Source: Alteromonadales bacterium alter-6D02 (GTDB lineage Bacteria; Pseudomonadota; Gammaproteobacteria; Enterobacterales; Psychrobiaceae). Taken from it: DNA of 64,000 bases. Below the pieces are notes generated by a model, which saw nothing but the letters and a program-made list of their open reading frames with translations, was not told the DNA's origin and searched no databases. The stretch spans positions 116,488 to 180,487 of the forward strand of contig PIZK01000012.1 in the NCBI GenBank assembly GCA_002835545.1. The letters are read 5' to 3'. Numbering within the stretch: position 1 is the first letter of the stretch; the number at the start of each line of letters is the position of its first letter. This document shows positions 38,116 to 47,351 of this stretch, piece after piece. A program made the translations under genes and the position numbers.

Positions 38116-38670
38116 CTATTTTTTCTCCTGTTCTGAGGTTTCTTCATCTTCAGGCATATATTTATACAAGTAGATACCCGTGACAATAAATAAGACAAAA
38201 GTTAAGGCGGTTAGGCCAAACACTTTAAAATTAACCCAAGTATCTAGACTTAGATTAAATGCAATATAATAATTAGCGATAGCACTAACGATACAGGTCA
38301 GCGCCCAGCCGAGAGTTATATTTCGCCAAACACTGTCGGGTGCATCAATTTCAGTACCGAGTAATTTCTTAGGAATAGGGTCAGACATTACTTGATAGGC
38401 AAGTAATACGACGGCAAAAATACCGTAAATTATGGATACCTTCCATTTAATGAAAGCATCATCATGGAGGTACAGTGTGAGCGCACCAAAAACACTAACA
38501 ACAGCAAAGGTAATCCAATGGCTTCGCTCAATTTTTTTAAAAATGATTTGTAACAATGCCAACTGAATGACTGTGGCAGCAATTAACGCGCCTGTTGCGG
38601 CATAGACATCGATAAGGTAATAGGTAATAAAAAATGCCAATAGTGGCAGAAAATCGAGTAACTGTTTCAT
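38116..38670 (-). CDS. yciB: Inner-membrane septation/envelope protein YciB (IspZ)
   Basis: 184 residues with five predicted membrane segments. It starts [19 protein letters not shown], the family signature, with a late [18 protein letters not shown] and a charged C-terminal tail. In Shigella and E. coli YciB affects septation, cell length and envelope synthesis and interacts with division and elongation proteins. It is first of a minus-strand unit followed, after one base, by yciI. It is separated from the upstream trp operon by the trp terminator. Confidence 0.94.
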   Translation of the reverse strand: MKQLLDFLPLLAFFITYYLIDVYAATGALIAATVIQLALLQIIFKKIERSHWITFAVVSVFGALTLYLHDDAFIKWKVSIIYGIFAVVLLAYQVMSDPIPKKLLGTEIDAPDSVWRNITLGWALTCIVSAIANYYIAFNLSLDTWVNFKVFGLTALTFVLFIVTGIYLYKYMPEDEETSEQEKK

Positions 38671-38750
38671 AAGACTTACTTATTAAAATTTAAAGCTATT
38701 GTAATAAAATATCATTCGGGCCGCTATAACTTATTGGTGCTTAGATAGAA

Positions 38751-38784
38751 AAAGCCCATGATTTAATACTAAATCATGGGCTTT
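38751..38784 (-). terminator. trp operon terminator
   Basis: A perfect 15-bp stem, AAAGCCCATGATTTA / TAAATCATGGGCTTT, has a four-base loop. Read on the minus strand it ends in GGGCTTTTTCTA. It lies 26 bases beyond the trpA stop. Confidence 0.93.
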
Positions 38785-38809
38785 AAGTTAGGGCTTTGTG
38801 AAAAACCTC

Positions 38810-39619
38810 TTAGCTTAATGTGGCTTGCTTCATGCTCGAAATGAATGCGGCTAATTGTTCTAGCATTATTGTCGGTTGGTCTAGGTTATTCTCAATAATC
38901 TTAACTACTGCTGAGCCACTAATAATACCATCAGCACCGGCGGCCAAACCGGCTTTAGCATCATCGGGTGTTGAAATCCCAAACCCTAGAAGAAGGGGTG
39001 CAGCTTGATTATCTTTCAAGGTGGTTATCAAATCTTCAACGGGCATTTTTACCTTTGACTCTGTGCCTGTTACACCAGCACGGCTTAATAGGTAGGTATA
39101 GCCTTGTGTTTGCTGTGCTACCTGTTTAAGCGTCTCTTCGCTGCCATTAGGAGGTGCGATAAAAATACTTTGAATACAAGCCTGCTCAGCTGCTGCTTTG
39201 AATGGCGCGGCTTCGCGAAGTGGAACATCAGCGATTAGAACAGAATCAACCCCAGCGGCTTGACACTGTTGATAGAACTCACTGATACCATTACAGGCTA
39301 CTAAATTGGCGTAAAGCAACAACCCAATTGGTACTTGAGGGTGCTTACGACGAATGTTAGCGATAATGTCAAAGCACACCGCTGGTGTAGTGCCCGCTTC
39401 AAGTGCACGATCACTCGCGGCTTGAATTGTCGGGCCATCGGCACTTGGGTCAGAGAAGGGAATGCCTAACTCAAGTGCATCCGCACCAGCGGCAACTAGC
39501 GTATCAATAACCGCTAGTGATTGCTCCGGGTTTGGATCGCCTATGCAGACAAACGGAACAAAAGCACCTTGTTTTTTTTCTTTTAAATCAGCGAAAAGCT
39601 GTTGATAACGGTCACTCAT
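38810..39619 (-). CDS. trpA: Tryptophan synthase alpha subunit
   Basis: 269 residues (E. coli 268). A TIM barrel with catalytic Glu50 ([17 protein letters not shown]) and Asp61, then [24 protein letters not shown] for the phosphate site. It cleaves indole-3-glycerol phosphate to indole, which is channelled to TrpB. The start overlaps the trpB stop by one base (TAATG), giving translational coupling. It is last gene of the operon. Confidence 0.98.
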   Translation of the reverse strand: MSDRYQQLFADLKEKKQGAFVPFVCIGDPNPEQSLAVIDTLVAAGADALELGIPFSDPSADGPTIQAASDRALEAGTTPAVCFDIIANIRRKHPQVPIGLLLYANLVACNGISEFYQQCQAAGVDSVLIADVPLREAAPFKAAAEQACIQSIFIAPPNGSEETLKQVAQQTQGYTYLLSRAGVTGTESKVKMPVEDLITTLKDNQAAPLLLGFGISTPDDAKAGLAAGADGIISGSAVVKIIENNLDQPTIMLEQLAAFISSMKQATLS

Positions 39620-40824
39620 TATTGTGCCTCCTGAGAATTTTCGCTGCTTTTATTATCTAGAATAGTGGTCACATGGGCTAAATCTTTATCGCCACGGCCT
39701 GATAAGTTAACCAATAAGGTTGCTGGCTTATCTAGCTGATTTGCTAACTGGTAAGCATAGGCAAGAGCATGCGATGACTCGAGGGCAGGGATAATGCCTT
39801 CACTGCGAGCTAAGCGCTGAAATGCTTCTAATGCTTGATCGTCAGTGACTGACTCGTAACGGGCACGGCCAATGGCGGCGAGGTGGGCATGCTGAGGTCC
39901 AACGCCCGGGTAATCTAGGCCTGCTGACACAGAATAAGACTCCTCAATTTGCCCATCTTTATCTTGCATTAAATAAGTATAAGTCCCGTGGATTATTCCT
40001 TTGCGCCCTTTACCGATCGTTGCGCCGTGATGGCCTGAATCAACGCCTAAACCCGCAGGCTCTACGCCAACAAGTTCAACTCCACTCTCTTCGATAAAGT
40101 CATTAAACATACCTATAGCGTTCGAGCCGCCGCCAACACATGCAATAACAGTATCAGGTAATTGGCCTTCAGCAGCCAGGATTTGCTGTTTTGCTTCTTC
40201 GCCAATCATCTTTTGGAATTCACGAACCATAGTCGGGAATGGGTGAGGCCCAGCAGCGGTTCCTAACAAGTAATGGCTGCTGTCATAGTTTGCTGACCAA
40301 TCACGTAGGGCTTCGTTCACTGCGTCTTTTAACGTACCGCTACCTGCCGTTACAGGAATAACTTCAGCGCCCATCAACTTCATGCGAAATACATTCGGTT
40401 GCTGACGTTCACAATCTTTAGCCCCCATGTAGATTCGGGCCTTTAAACCAAGAAGGGCACAAGCTAGTGCCGTAGCAACGCCGTGCTGGCCAGCGCCCGT
40501 TTCGGCAATTATTTCTTTTTTGCCCATACGTTTAGCTAGCAGTGCTTGACCTAATACTTGGTTAGTTTTATGTGCACCGCCATGCAGTAAATCTTCGCGC
40601 TTTAAATAGATTTTGACTAATGGATTTGGACTGAAGTTACGGCACAAAGTTAATGCCGTAGGACGCCCTGCGTAGTCCTTTAACAAACTCATAAATTCGT
40701 TTTGGAAGCTTTCGTCACTTTGGCTATCGACGAACGCTTGTTCTAACTGTTCTAATGCTGGCACAAGGATCTCTGGCACAAACATACCGCCAAAGTCGCC
40801 GAAATAGGGTGAAACTGTACTCAT
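39619..40824 (-). CDS. trpB: Tryptophan synthase beta subunit
   Basis: 401 residues (E. coli 397). A PLP enzyme with the Schiff-base Lys86 in [11 protein letters not shown], the phosphate-binding [10 protein letters not shown], and Glu in [13 protein letters not shown]. It condenses indole with L-serine to give tryptophan. A 72-base gap separates it from trpCF, the longest gap inside this operon, and it overlaps trpA by one base. Confidence 0.98.
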   Translation of the reverse strand: MSTVSPYFGDFGGMFVPEILVPALEQLEQAFVDSQSDESFQNEFMSLLKDYAGRPTALTLCRNFSPNPLVKIYLKREDLLHGGAHKTNQVLGQALLAKRMGKKEIIAETGAGQHGVATALACALLGLKARIYMGAKDCERQQPNVFRMKLMGAEVIPVTAGSGTLKDAVNEALRDWSANYDSSHYLLGTAAGPHPFPTMVREFQKMIGEEAKQQILAAEGQLPDTVIACVGGGSNAIGMFNDFIEESGVELVGVEPAGLGVDSGHHGATIGKGRKGIIHGTYTYLMQDKDGQIEESYSVSAGLDYPGVGPQHAHLAAIGRARYESVTDDQALEAFQRLARSEGIIPALESSHALAYAYQLANQLDKPATLLVNLSGRGDKDLAHVTTILDNKSSENSQEAQ

Positions 40825-40896
40825 TTAGGTATCCCCAATTATACTGATTTATGTTAATCGTATTCTAAAAGTAAAATGGCATTAATCCGTTGTTGA

Positions 40897-42315
40897 TTAA
40901 TACGCTCTAATTTGTTGCATCAAACGCTTGATTTGCACTAAATCTTTAACCCCTGGGCTAGATTCGACTCCAGAGTTAACATCTAGGCCCAAAAATCCGC
41001 AATTGGCCGCGAGTTTTATATTGTCTGGACTTAAACCACCTGCCAGCATCGCTTGCTCACGCGTAGGTTTGGCGACTTTTTCCCAGTCAAACGTATGGCC
41101 CGTACCACCAAACTGAATATTATGATCAGTGGTTACAGCGCTGTCGATCAGTAAGCGGTCAACGATTTGATAATGTGTGTCTTCACAGAGCTTATCGCTA
41201 CGCAGCGCCAACCAAATTTGACAGCTAGCGGGTAATAATGGCTTGAGTTGTTCGATGTAGGCTTGATCTTCTCCACCGTGTAATTGAACAACATCTAACG
41301 TGAGTTCATTAGCGATTTCAGCGACTTTTTCCACCGCTTCACTCACAAATACTCCAACAAAGCGAAGCGCGGCGCTGTCTATAATTTCTCGTGCTGTACC
41401 TACTGTAATGTAACGAGGTGACTTAGGCGCAAAGATTAAACCACCATAGACAGCACCAGCGGCTGCTGCGGCAATTGCTGTCTCTGGGTTGGTCATGCCA
41501 CAGATTTTTGTTTGACCATAAATAAGCTCACGGCAAGCAAGATCAATATTTGGTTGCTCCATTAACGAGCTACCAACCAAGAAGCCTTGAACAAATGGAG
41601 ACAAGTTAAGGATTTGCTGGTGAGTTGATATACCTGACTCAGAAATTATCACTCTGTCATCACCAATTTGTGGTGCCAATTTCTTGGTCGTATTGAGATC
41701 GATAGATAGGTCACGCAAATCACGATTATTAATACCGATAATCTTAGCATCAAGCGCTAAAGCACGTTCGAGTTCTTCTTGGTTGCTGACCTCGGTTAAA
41801 ATATCCATGTGGTACTGTGCAGCAAAATCACTAAGGGCACGATATTTATCATCATCAAGTACAGAGAGCATTAAGAGTATTGCATCTGCACCCATATATC
41901 TTGCTAGTAAAATCTGATAAGGGTCGATGAAAAAATCTTTACACAGAATAGGTTGCTCGATAAGGGCTCGCACTTCACGAACATACTCAAAGCGCCCTTG
42001 AAAATATTTTTCGTCAGTGAGCACAGATACACCACTGGCATAATGCTGATAAGCACCGCAGATTTCACCAAGGTTAAACTCATCACGAATTAAACCTTTT
42101 GAAGGTGAAGCTTTTTTGCATTCTAGGATGTAACTGGCATTAGGCGCATTAAGCGCATCAAACAAGCTACGCTTTGATGGTTCAAGCCCTTGACTGATGT
42201 CGGCCTTAGGATATTCATTTTCTAGACGCGCAAGTTGTGGTGCTTTATCTGCGACTATCTGATCTAATACGGTGCCGGTAATTTTAGTGCCGGCAATGAT
42301 ACGTTCTGAATTCAT
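40897..42315 (-). CDS. trpCF: Bifunctional indole-3-glycerol phosphate synthase / phosphoribosylanthranilate isomerase
   Basis: 472 residues, a natural TrpC-TrpF fusion as in enterobacteria. The N-terminal IGPS barrel (about 1-255) contains ILECKKASPSKGLIR and IIGINNRDLRDLSID, and the C-terminal PRAI barrel (about 258-470) starts KICGMTNPETA and has VVQLHGGED and GLDVNSGVE. It catalyses the two steps from phosphoribosylanthranilate to indole-glycerol phosphate. Its ATG overlaps the trpD stop by one base. Confidence 0.98.
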   Translation of the reverse strand: MNSERIIAGTKITGTVLDQIVADKAPQLARLENEYPKADISQGLEPSKRSLFDALNAPNASYILECKKASPSKGLIRDEFNLGEICGAYQHYASGVSVLTDEKYFQGRFEYVREVRALIEQPILCKDFFIDPYQILLARYMGADAILLMLSVLDDDKYRALSDFAAQYHMDILTEVSNQEELERALALDAKIIGINNRDLRDLSIDLNTTKKLAPQIGDDRVIISESGISTHQQILNLSPFVQGFLVGSSLMEQPNIDLACRELIYGQTKICGMTNPETAIAAAAAGAVYGGLIFAPKSPRYITVGTAREIIDSAALRFVGVFVSEAVEKVAEIANELTLDVVQLHGGEDQAYIEQLKPLLPASCQIWLALRSDKLCEDTHYQIVDRLLIDSAVTTDHNIQFGGTGHTFDWEKVAKPTREQAMLAGGLSPDNIKLAANCGFLGLDVNSGVESSPGVKDLVQIKRLMQQIRAY

Positions 42316-43334
42316 TAGGCTGTAAACTCCTGACTGGCGGCAGCTAATTGCTCTACAACTTGGTAGGCTTTTCCGCTTGAAATAATTTTGTTCGCTAAGC
42401 TAACCCCTTCGGCTAGGCTGGTCACGTTGTTGCTAAGATATAAGGTAGCCGCAACATTGACTGCCACCGCATTTTGGTGCGCGGGTGCCCCTTGGCCTTT
42501 TAACAACGCTGTAATGAGTGTCGCATTTTCTGCTGCATCACCACCGCGTAGTGCTTCAATAGGTGTTGTTTCAACACCTAAGTCATCTGGCGTGACTTGA
42601 TAAGTCGTGATCACACCATTGTTTAACTCAGCAACATCACTGGGACCATGAATGGCAAGTTCATCAAGACCCGAGCCATTGACGACTAATGCCCGAGTGA
42701 CGCCGACTAACTGTAGTGTCTTTGCAATAGGTTCAATGAGATTTTTATCGTACACCCCCATTAATTGAGTCTTTGGCGCTGCTGGGTTGATTAACGGGCC
42801 TAGGACATTAAAGATGGTGCGTGTTTTGAGTGCTTGACGCACAGGGACTGCAAAACGAACACCTTGGTGGTATTGCACAGCGAATAGGAAACACAAGTTG
42901 TATTTATCAAGACACTCGCGTGATTGTTCTGGCGTCATATCTAGCTTGATACCTAAGGCTTCAAGTAAGTCAGCTGAGCCGGACTTTGATGACACACTGC
43001 GGTTTCCATGTTTGGCAACCTTAATTCCGCAAGCCGCGGCGACAAACGCACTGGCTGTTGAAATATTGATGGTGTCTGAACCGTCGCCACCGGTACCACA
43101 ACTGTCAATAAAATCATAATCAGGGCTTGGAAAACTCACTGCCGCTTCTTTGAGAGCGAGGGCTGCACCTGCGATTTCATCGGGTGTTTCGCCTTTCATT
43201 TTTAATGCGGTTAAAATCGAGCTAAGAACGATAGGCTCAACATTCCCTTGAACAATTTGGCTAAATAATTGTTGGCTTTGTTCAAGACTTAATGACTCGC
43301 CTTGATAAAGTTGTTCTAAAATTGAATGGATCAT
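42315..43334 (-). CDS. trpD: Anthranilate phosphoribosyltransferase
   Basis: 339 residues, the stand-alone TrpD not fused to TrpG, unlike E. coli. It has DSCGTGGDGSDTINIST (phosphoribosyl-diphosphate binding), KHGNRSVSSKSGSADLLEALG, and VNGSGLDELAIHGP. It transfers the phosphoribosyl group from PRPP to anthranilate. It overlaps trpG by four bases (ATGA) and trpCF by one. Confidence 0.98.
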   Translation of the reverse strand: MIHSILEQLYQGESLSLEQSQQLFSQIVQGNVEPIVLSSILTALKMKGETPDEIAGAALALKEAAVSFPSPDYDFIDSCGTGGDGSDTINISTASAFVAAACGIKVAKHGNRSVSSKSGSADLLEALGIKLDMTPEQSRECLDKYNLCFLFAVQYHQGVRFAVPVRQALKTRTIFNVLGPLINPAAPKTQLMGVYDKNLIEPIAKTLQLVGVTRALVVNGSGLDELAIHGPSDVAELNNGVITTYQVTPDDLGVETTPIEALRGGDAAENATLITALLKGQGAPAHQNAVAVNVAATLYLSNNVTSLAEGVSLANKIISSGKAYQVVEQLAAASQEFTA

Positions 43335-43942
43335 AATCTTTCCTTGCTGGTCATTAAATGATTAAGCGATTGAATTAATAGTTTCTCACCATCCGGGGTT
43401 AGTATCGACTCTGGGTGAAATTGAAAACCTAATACCGTTTTGTTGCGATTAGTTATCGCCATCACAATATCGTCGATGGTTGCAATGACCTCTAATTGCT
43501 CTGGTACGTGATGAGCCATCAAAGAATGATAGCGCGCAACGGGCATTGGGTTAATTAAATGAGCAAAAGGGCCTGTATTGTCGTGAACAATGGCAGAAGA
43601 CTTACCATGAACAGTTTGCGGAGCTAAACCGATTTTACCGCCAAATGCTTCAACTATAGCTTGATGCCCGAGACAAATACCTAGCATTGGTACTTTATCG
43701 ATACAGCGGCTGATTAAATCACATAAACAACCTGCTTCACTGGGTGCACCGGGTCCTGGAGAAAGTACTAGGACAGGCGGTAATTCGCTGGCATTCATTT
43801 GAGCGATAATAAACTCGGGATCGATATCATTACGGTAAATCGTTACTGTTGCGCCCATAACACGAAATTGATCAACCAAGTTATAGGTAAATGAGTCGAA
43901 ATTATCGAGTAAGAAAACATGACAATCGATTAAATTAGGCAT
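43331..43942 (-). CDS. trpG: Anthranilate synthase glutamine amidotransferase component
   Basis: 203 residues from the ATG at 43942, chosen because GGAGG lies six bases upstream and the family start VFLLDNFDSFTYNLVDQ follows. The longer frame to 43969 lies inside trpE. A class I glutaminase triad is present: Cys in MLGICLGHQAI, and His/Glu in FQFHPESILTP. It supplies ammonia from glutamine to TrpE. It overlaps the trpE 3' end by eight bases, so the two subunits are translationally coupled for 1:1 synthesis. Confidence 0.97.
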   Translation of the reverse strand: MPNLIDCHVFLLDNFDSFTYNLVDQFRVMGATVTIYRNDIDPEFIIAQMNASELPPVLVLSPGPGAPSEAGCLCDLISRCIDKVPMLGICLGHQAIVEAFGGKIGLAPQTVHGKSSAIVHDNTGPFAHLINPMPVARYHSLMAHHVPEQLEVIATIDDIVMAITNRNKTVLGFQFHPESILTPDGEKLLIQSLNHLMTSKERL

Positions 43943-45470
43943 AAAAACCTCCTTTTGCCGCAATGGCACTAATCACAGCTTGTGCCTTTGAGCGGGTTTC
44001 ATCGGCTTCTGCTTGTGGGTCTGAGTCAAATACCACACCAGCTCCGGCTTGAATCACCGCTTTTCCATTGCTGACAAAGGCAGAGCGAATAACGATACAA
44101 GTATCCATGTCGCCCGCGCTGTTAATGTAACCAACAGCACCACCATAGCTACCACGGCGCTGTTGTTCTACGTCGCGAATTAATGCCGAGGCTTTAATCT
44201 TAGGCGCACCCACTAAAGTACCCATATTCATACAAGCTTGGTAAGCATGCAAAGCGTCTAGGTCGTTGCGAAGTTGACCAGTAACACGAGAAACGAGGTG
44301 CATCACGTGAGAATATCGATCGACCTTAAGCAGTTCCGCGACTTGGCGTGTGCCAGCTTCGCTGATGCGTGCAACATCGTTTCGAGCAAGGTCAACTAGC
44401 ATAATATGCTCAGCTAATTCTTTCTTATCAAGACGTAAATCTAATTCCATGCGCCCATCTAAATCGGGGTTTATACTACCGTCACTATTAAAACCACGAC
44501 GTCTAGTGCCCGCAATGGGATAAACTTCAACTTGATTACTGAGTTGTTCATACTTAAGCGCACTTTCAGGGGATGCGCCAAATAACACAAAATCTGCATC
44601 CTTAATGTAAAACATATAAGGTGATGGGTTCGTGGCTTTAAGTTGGTTATAGGCGGCAAATGGGTTGGGGCAATCCATCGTAAATGCGCGCGATGGCACG
44701 ACTTGAAAAATATTGCCCTGTATAATTTGCTGTTTCAAACCATTAACGATGCCTTTAAATGAGTCATCATCGATATTAACTTGTACCGGAGTTGTTATCG
44801 GTGCGCCAACTAACTCATTAGGTTCAAAGTTATTCACCTGCTCGACAAGGGCTTGGTGTTTTTGATTGATTACATCGGTTAGAGCAGGGTTAAATTGATG
44901 AGAGATCACCACCGACTCTCCCCCTTGATGGTCCAGCATCACCATATCTTCAATTAAGTAGAAAACAAAGTCGGGACAATGGTTATTGTTGCTCTGTACT
45001 TCTGGTAGGTCTTCGATACTAGCAATCATGTCATAAGCAAAGGTGCCAGCAATAAAGCGATGTTGGTCATGACTTCCTTGACTTAATAGTTGTTGCAAAT
45101 CACGCAGAGCACTAAATGGTGACGGTGCTTTAAGGCGTAGATCTTGGTCTAGCTCAATGGGTGGTTGTGGGTATTCAATGGTTAATAGGTGTTGGTCACT
45201 CGCTTTGTGATAATCAGTGAAGTGCTGTTTTAATTGGACAATAAGTGGCAGGCCATTGTCATTAAGTGCGGTGAAGGTAACTTGTCGGTGTTGGCAGGTA
45301 ATTTTCAGTGCACTTGAGACAAGCAAGAGGCTTTTTAAGTTATCTTTGCTATTGATCTCCGCAGATTCGAGAAGCATAACATCGTGTTTGTCCTGCGTTA
45401 ACTGGGCAAATAGCTCGGTAGGGCTCTGACTGTAACGACAAGTGGTTTTACTTATTTGACTTTGTATCAT
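43935..45470 (-). CDS. trpE: Anthranilate synthase component I
   Basis: 511 residues (E. coli 520). The N-terminal domain has MLLESAEINSKDN, the LLES-type motif for tryptophan feedback binding. The chorismate-binding domain contains PSPYMFYIKD, GASPESALKYE, PIAGTRRRG, LVDLARNDV, VMHLVSRVTGQL and GTLVGAPKIKA. It makes anthranilate from chorismate with TrpG. It is first structural gene after the trpL attenuator and is thus controlled both by attenuation and by feedback inhibition. Confidence 0.98.
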   Translation of the reverse strand: MIQSQISKTTCRYSQSPTELFAQLTQDKHDVMLLESAEINSKDNLKSLLLVSSALKITCQHRQVTFTALNDNGLPLIVQLKQHFTDYHKASDQHLLTIEYPQPPIELDQDLRLKAPSPFSALRDLQQLLSQGSHDQHRFIAGTFAYDMIASIEDLPEVQSNNNHCPDFVFYLIEDMVMLDHQGGESVVISHQFNPALTDVINQKHQALVEQVNNFEPNELVGAPITTPVQVNIDDDSFKGIVNGLKQQIIQGNIFQVVPSRAFTMDCPNPFAAYNQLKATNPSPYMFYIKDADFVLFGASPESALKYEQLSNQVEVYPIAGTRRRGFNSDGSINPDLDGRMELDLRLDKKELAEHIMLVDLARNDVARISEAGTRQVAELLKVDRYSHVMHLVSRVTGQLRNDLDALHAYQACMNMGTLVGAPKIKASALIRDVEQQRRGSYGGAVGYINSAGDMDTCIVIRSAFVSNGKAVIQAGAGVVFDSDPQAEADETRSKAQAVISAIAAKGGFYA

Positions 45471-45520
45471 CGGTTTAATTCACTGTATTCCGTGTTAATG
45501 CTTGAAGCGAATTTATCTAT

Positions 45521-45548
45521 AAAAAAACCCGCTATGAGAAGCGGGTTT
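45521..45548 (-). terminator. trp attenuator (intrinsic terminator before trpE)
   Basis: On the minus strand the stem AAACCCGC / GCGGGTTT with an eight-base loop is followed by T7. A GCGGG in the leader (45592-45588) can instead pair with the CCCGC of the terminator's first arm as antiterminator. A CGCGA just after the Trp codons can pair with TCGCG to sequester that GCGGG. This gives the classical 1:2, 2:3, 3:4 arrangement. Confidence 0.9.
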
Positions 45549-45567
45549 AGTAGTTGTTTGGGTTATT

Positions 45568-45651
45568 TTATGCAACAACAGACTGGTCCCGCGAAAATTG
45601 ATCGCGCCACCACCATAAATTTGTAAGGATAGTCTGTACGTTTTGTTGCAT
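45568..45651 (-). CDS. trpL: trp operon leader peptide with three consecutive Trp codons
   Basis: 27 residues: MQQNVQTILTN, then L-W-W-W-R-D and a short tail ending in SVVA. The three TGG codons are at residues 13-15. Ribosome stalling there during tryptophan shortage would cover the adjacent CGCGA arm (region 1) and free the downstream TCGCGGG to form the antiterminator. It ends 20 bases before the terminator's first arm. The reading frame, Trp triplet, position before trpE and the alternative stems all agree with attenuation as in enterobacteria. I could not identify a convincing TrpR operator upstream. Confidence 0.9.
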   Translation of the reverse strand: MQQNVQTILTNLWWWRDQFSRDQSVVA

Positions 45652-45830
45652 AATAAGCTCTAATTCGTTTTTAGTGTGCTTTGTCGGTATTTATTCAACT
45701 GTTAATTGGTAATCGTTGATAAAATTGTAAACACCGCAAGCTAAATAGTCGCTATAGAAGATAATATTTTGGTTCTATTGTCAAGTAACATTTTCGCGTC
45801 TGTGAAAACTTCTTATAAGGTTTAGAGTAA

Positions 45831-46697
45831 ATGATTTTTGATCTGCACTGCCATAGCACAGTCTCTGATGGCAAGTTAACACCACAACAGCTGCTAGAAC
45901 GCGCTGTAGAAAGGGGTGTCGACGTCTTAGCTTTAACCGATCACGACACCACTGATGGCATTCCTTTAGTCCAAAAAGCTATAGCTGATAACAAATTAGA
46001 CATACGTCTAATTAACGGTGTTGAGATATCAACCTGCTGGGAAAACAAAGATATTCATATCGTTGGCCTACACTTTGATCGTGAGCATCCGGCGATGATT
46101 GACTATTTGACTAAGCAAAGTGAGATCCGTGAAGCCCGTGCAAAAGAGATTGCTAGGCGTTTAGAAAAGACTGGTTTGGTCACTGATGTATATGACGGTG
46201 CTAAGCGCATTGCGGGAGAAGGGCAGATTGGCCGTGGCCATATTGCCCGTTATTTAATTGAGCAAGGAGTGGTAAAAGACAATGCCACAGCGTTTAAAAA
46301 ATACCTAGCGCGAACCAAAGTTGGTTATGTGCCTAGCCCTTGGCCTGATATGAAGTCTGCGATTGATGTGATACAACAAAGTGGGGGCTTAGCCGTGTTA
46401 GCCCACCCGATGGGGTACAAGCTCTCTGGGAAATGGCTACGTAAGCTTACCGTGGCATTTAAAGCCGCTGGTGGTGATGGCTTAGAGGCCGCAGGTTGCC
46501 AGTTAGCACCGCCACACCGTCAGCATTTAGCATCGTTGGCCCAAGAATATGAGCTACTCGCCTCAGCTGGCAGTGACTTTCACTTTCCTTCAAGCTGGAT
46601 AGAGCTTGGGCGAAACCTTTATTTTGCTAAAGGGGTAACTCCTATTTGGCAACGATGGCCAGAATACGCGCAGCCTCAAGAGGCTAGCGCACACTAA
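45831..46697 (+). CDS. rnm: PHP-domain 5'-3' exoribonuclease Rnm (YciV/TrpH, RNase AM)
   Basis: 288 residues (E. coli 293). It starts MIFDLHCHSTVSDGKLTP, the first PHP metal motif, then ALTDHDTTDG, NGVEIS, ahead of GRGHIARYL, AVLAHPM and SAGSDFHFP. All PHP metal ligands appear present. In E. coli this enzyme trims 5' ends of ribosomal RNAs and removes nucleotides 5'-3' from short RNAs. It is divergent from trpL, as in E. coli, and is first in a plus-strand run with yciO, scpA, scpB and rluB. Confidence 0.95.
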   Translation: MIFDLHCHSTVSDGKLTPQQLLERAVERGVDVLALTDHDTTDGIPLVQKAIADNKLDIRLINGVEISTCWENKDIHIVGLHFDREHPAMIDYLTKQSEIREARAKEIARRLEKTGLVTDVYDGAKRIAGEGQIGRGHIARYLIEQGVVKDNATAFKKYLARTKVGYVPSPWPDMKSAIDVIQQSGGLAVLAHPMGYKLSGKWLRKLTVAFKAAGGDGLEAAGCQLAPPHRQHLASLAQEYELLASAGSDFHFPSSWIELGRNLYFAKGVTPIWQRWPEYAQPQEASAH

Positions 46698-46706
46698 GGA
46701 AGAAGT

Positions 46707-47327
46707 ATGAGCCAATTTTTTTATGTTCACCCTGAGAATCCGCAACAGCGTTTGATTGATCAAGCAATTGAGATTATTAATAAGGGGGGCGTGATTATAT
46801 ACCCGACGGATTCAGGTTATGCCATCGGTTGTCAGTTGGATAACAAAGGGGCACTTGAGCGTATTTGTCGAATTCGAGATTTAGATAAGCAGCATAACTT
46901 TACTTTGATGTGCAGTGATTTAGCGCAAATATCCAATTATGCAAAGTTCGATAATCAGTGTTATCGTGCACTACGTAACAATACGCCAGGCGGTTATACG
47001 TTTATTTTTCGCGCCAATAAAGAAGTGCCTAAGCGGGTCCAAAATCCAAAACGTAAAACCATTGGTTTACGGGTGCCAGATAATAAGATTGCTCATGCGT
47101 TATTAGATGCATTAGGTGAACCTATCCTGTCGACGTCACTAATCCTTCCAGGAGAAGATATCACCGAGTCTGATCCTGAGCTTATTCGTGATAAGTTAGA
47201 AAAGCACGTTGATTTGATTGTTAATGGTGGTCATTTAGGTGAACAACCGACCACAGTTATCGATATGTCAGAAGGTAGCTTTGAAATTATCCGTGTTGGC
47301 GCTGGCGATCCTAGCCCGTTCGAATAA
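46707..47327 (+). CDS. yciO: YciO, Sua5/YrdC/YciO-family RNA-binding protein
   Basis: 206 residues. A single YrdC-like domain has VIIYPTDSGYAIGCQL, the KRTIGLRVPD-like segment RKTIGLRVPD, ILSTSLILPG and a C-terminal VIDMSEGSFEIIRVGAGD. It belongs to the YciO branch rather than TsaC, based on synteny with rnm and the sequence start MSQFFYVHPENPQQRLI. TsaC relatives form threonylcarbamoyl-AMP for tRNA t6A; YciO has been reported to have weak activity of this kind. It lies nine bases after rnm. Confidence 0.93.
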   Translation: MSQFFYVHPENPQQRLIDQAIEIINKGGVIIYPTDSGYAIGCQLDNKGALERICRIRDLDKQHNFTLMCSDLAQISNYAKFDNQCYRALRNNTPGGYTFIFRANKEVPKRVQNPKRKTIGLRVPDNKIAHALLDALGEPILSTSLILPGEDITESDPELIRDKLEKHVDLIVNGGHLGEQPTTVIDMSEGSFEIIRVGAGDPSPFE

Positions 47328-47351
47328 CGTGTTGAACATAAGTGTAATTTA

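Noticed and set aside
43943..43969. Longer trpG start inside trpE
   Set aside because: GGAGG is positioned for the ATG at 43942, and the added nine residues overlap trpE coding without family support.
45652..45830. TrpR operator upstream of trpL
   Set aside because: Only loose matches such as AATTAACAGTT are present; no symmetrical CTAG-containing operator is seen.
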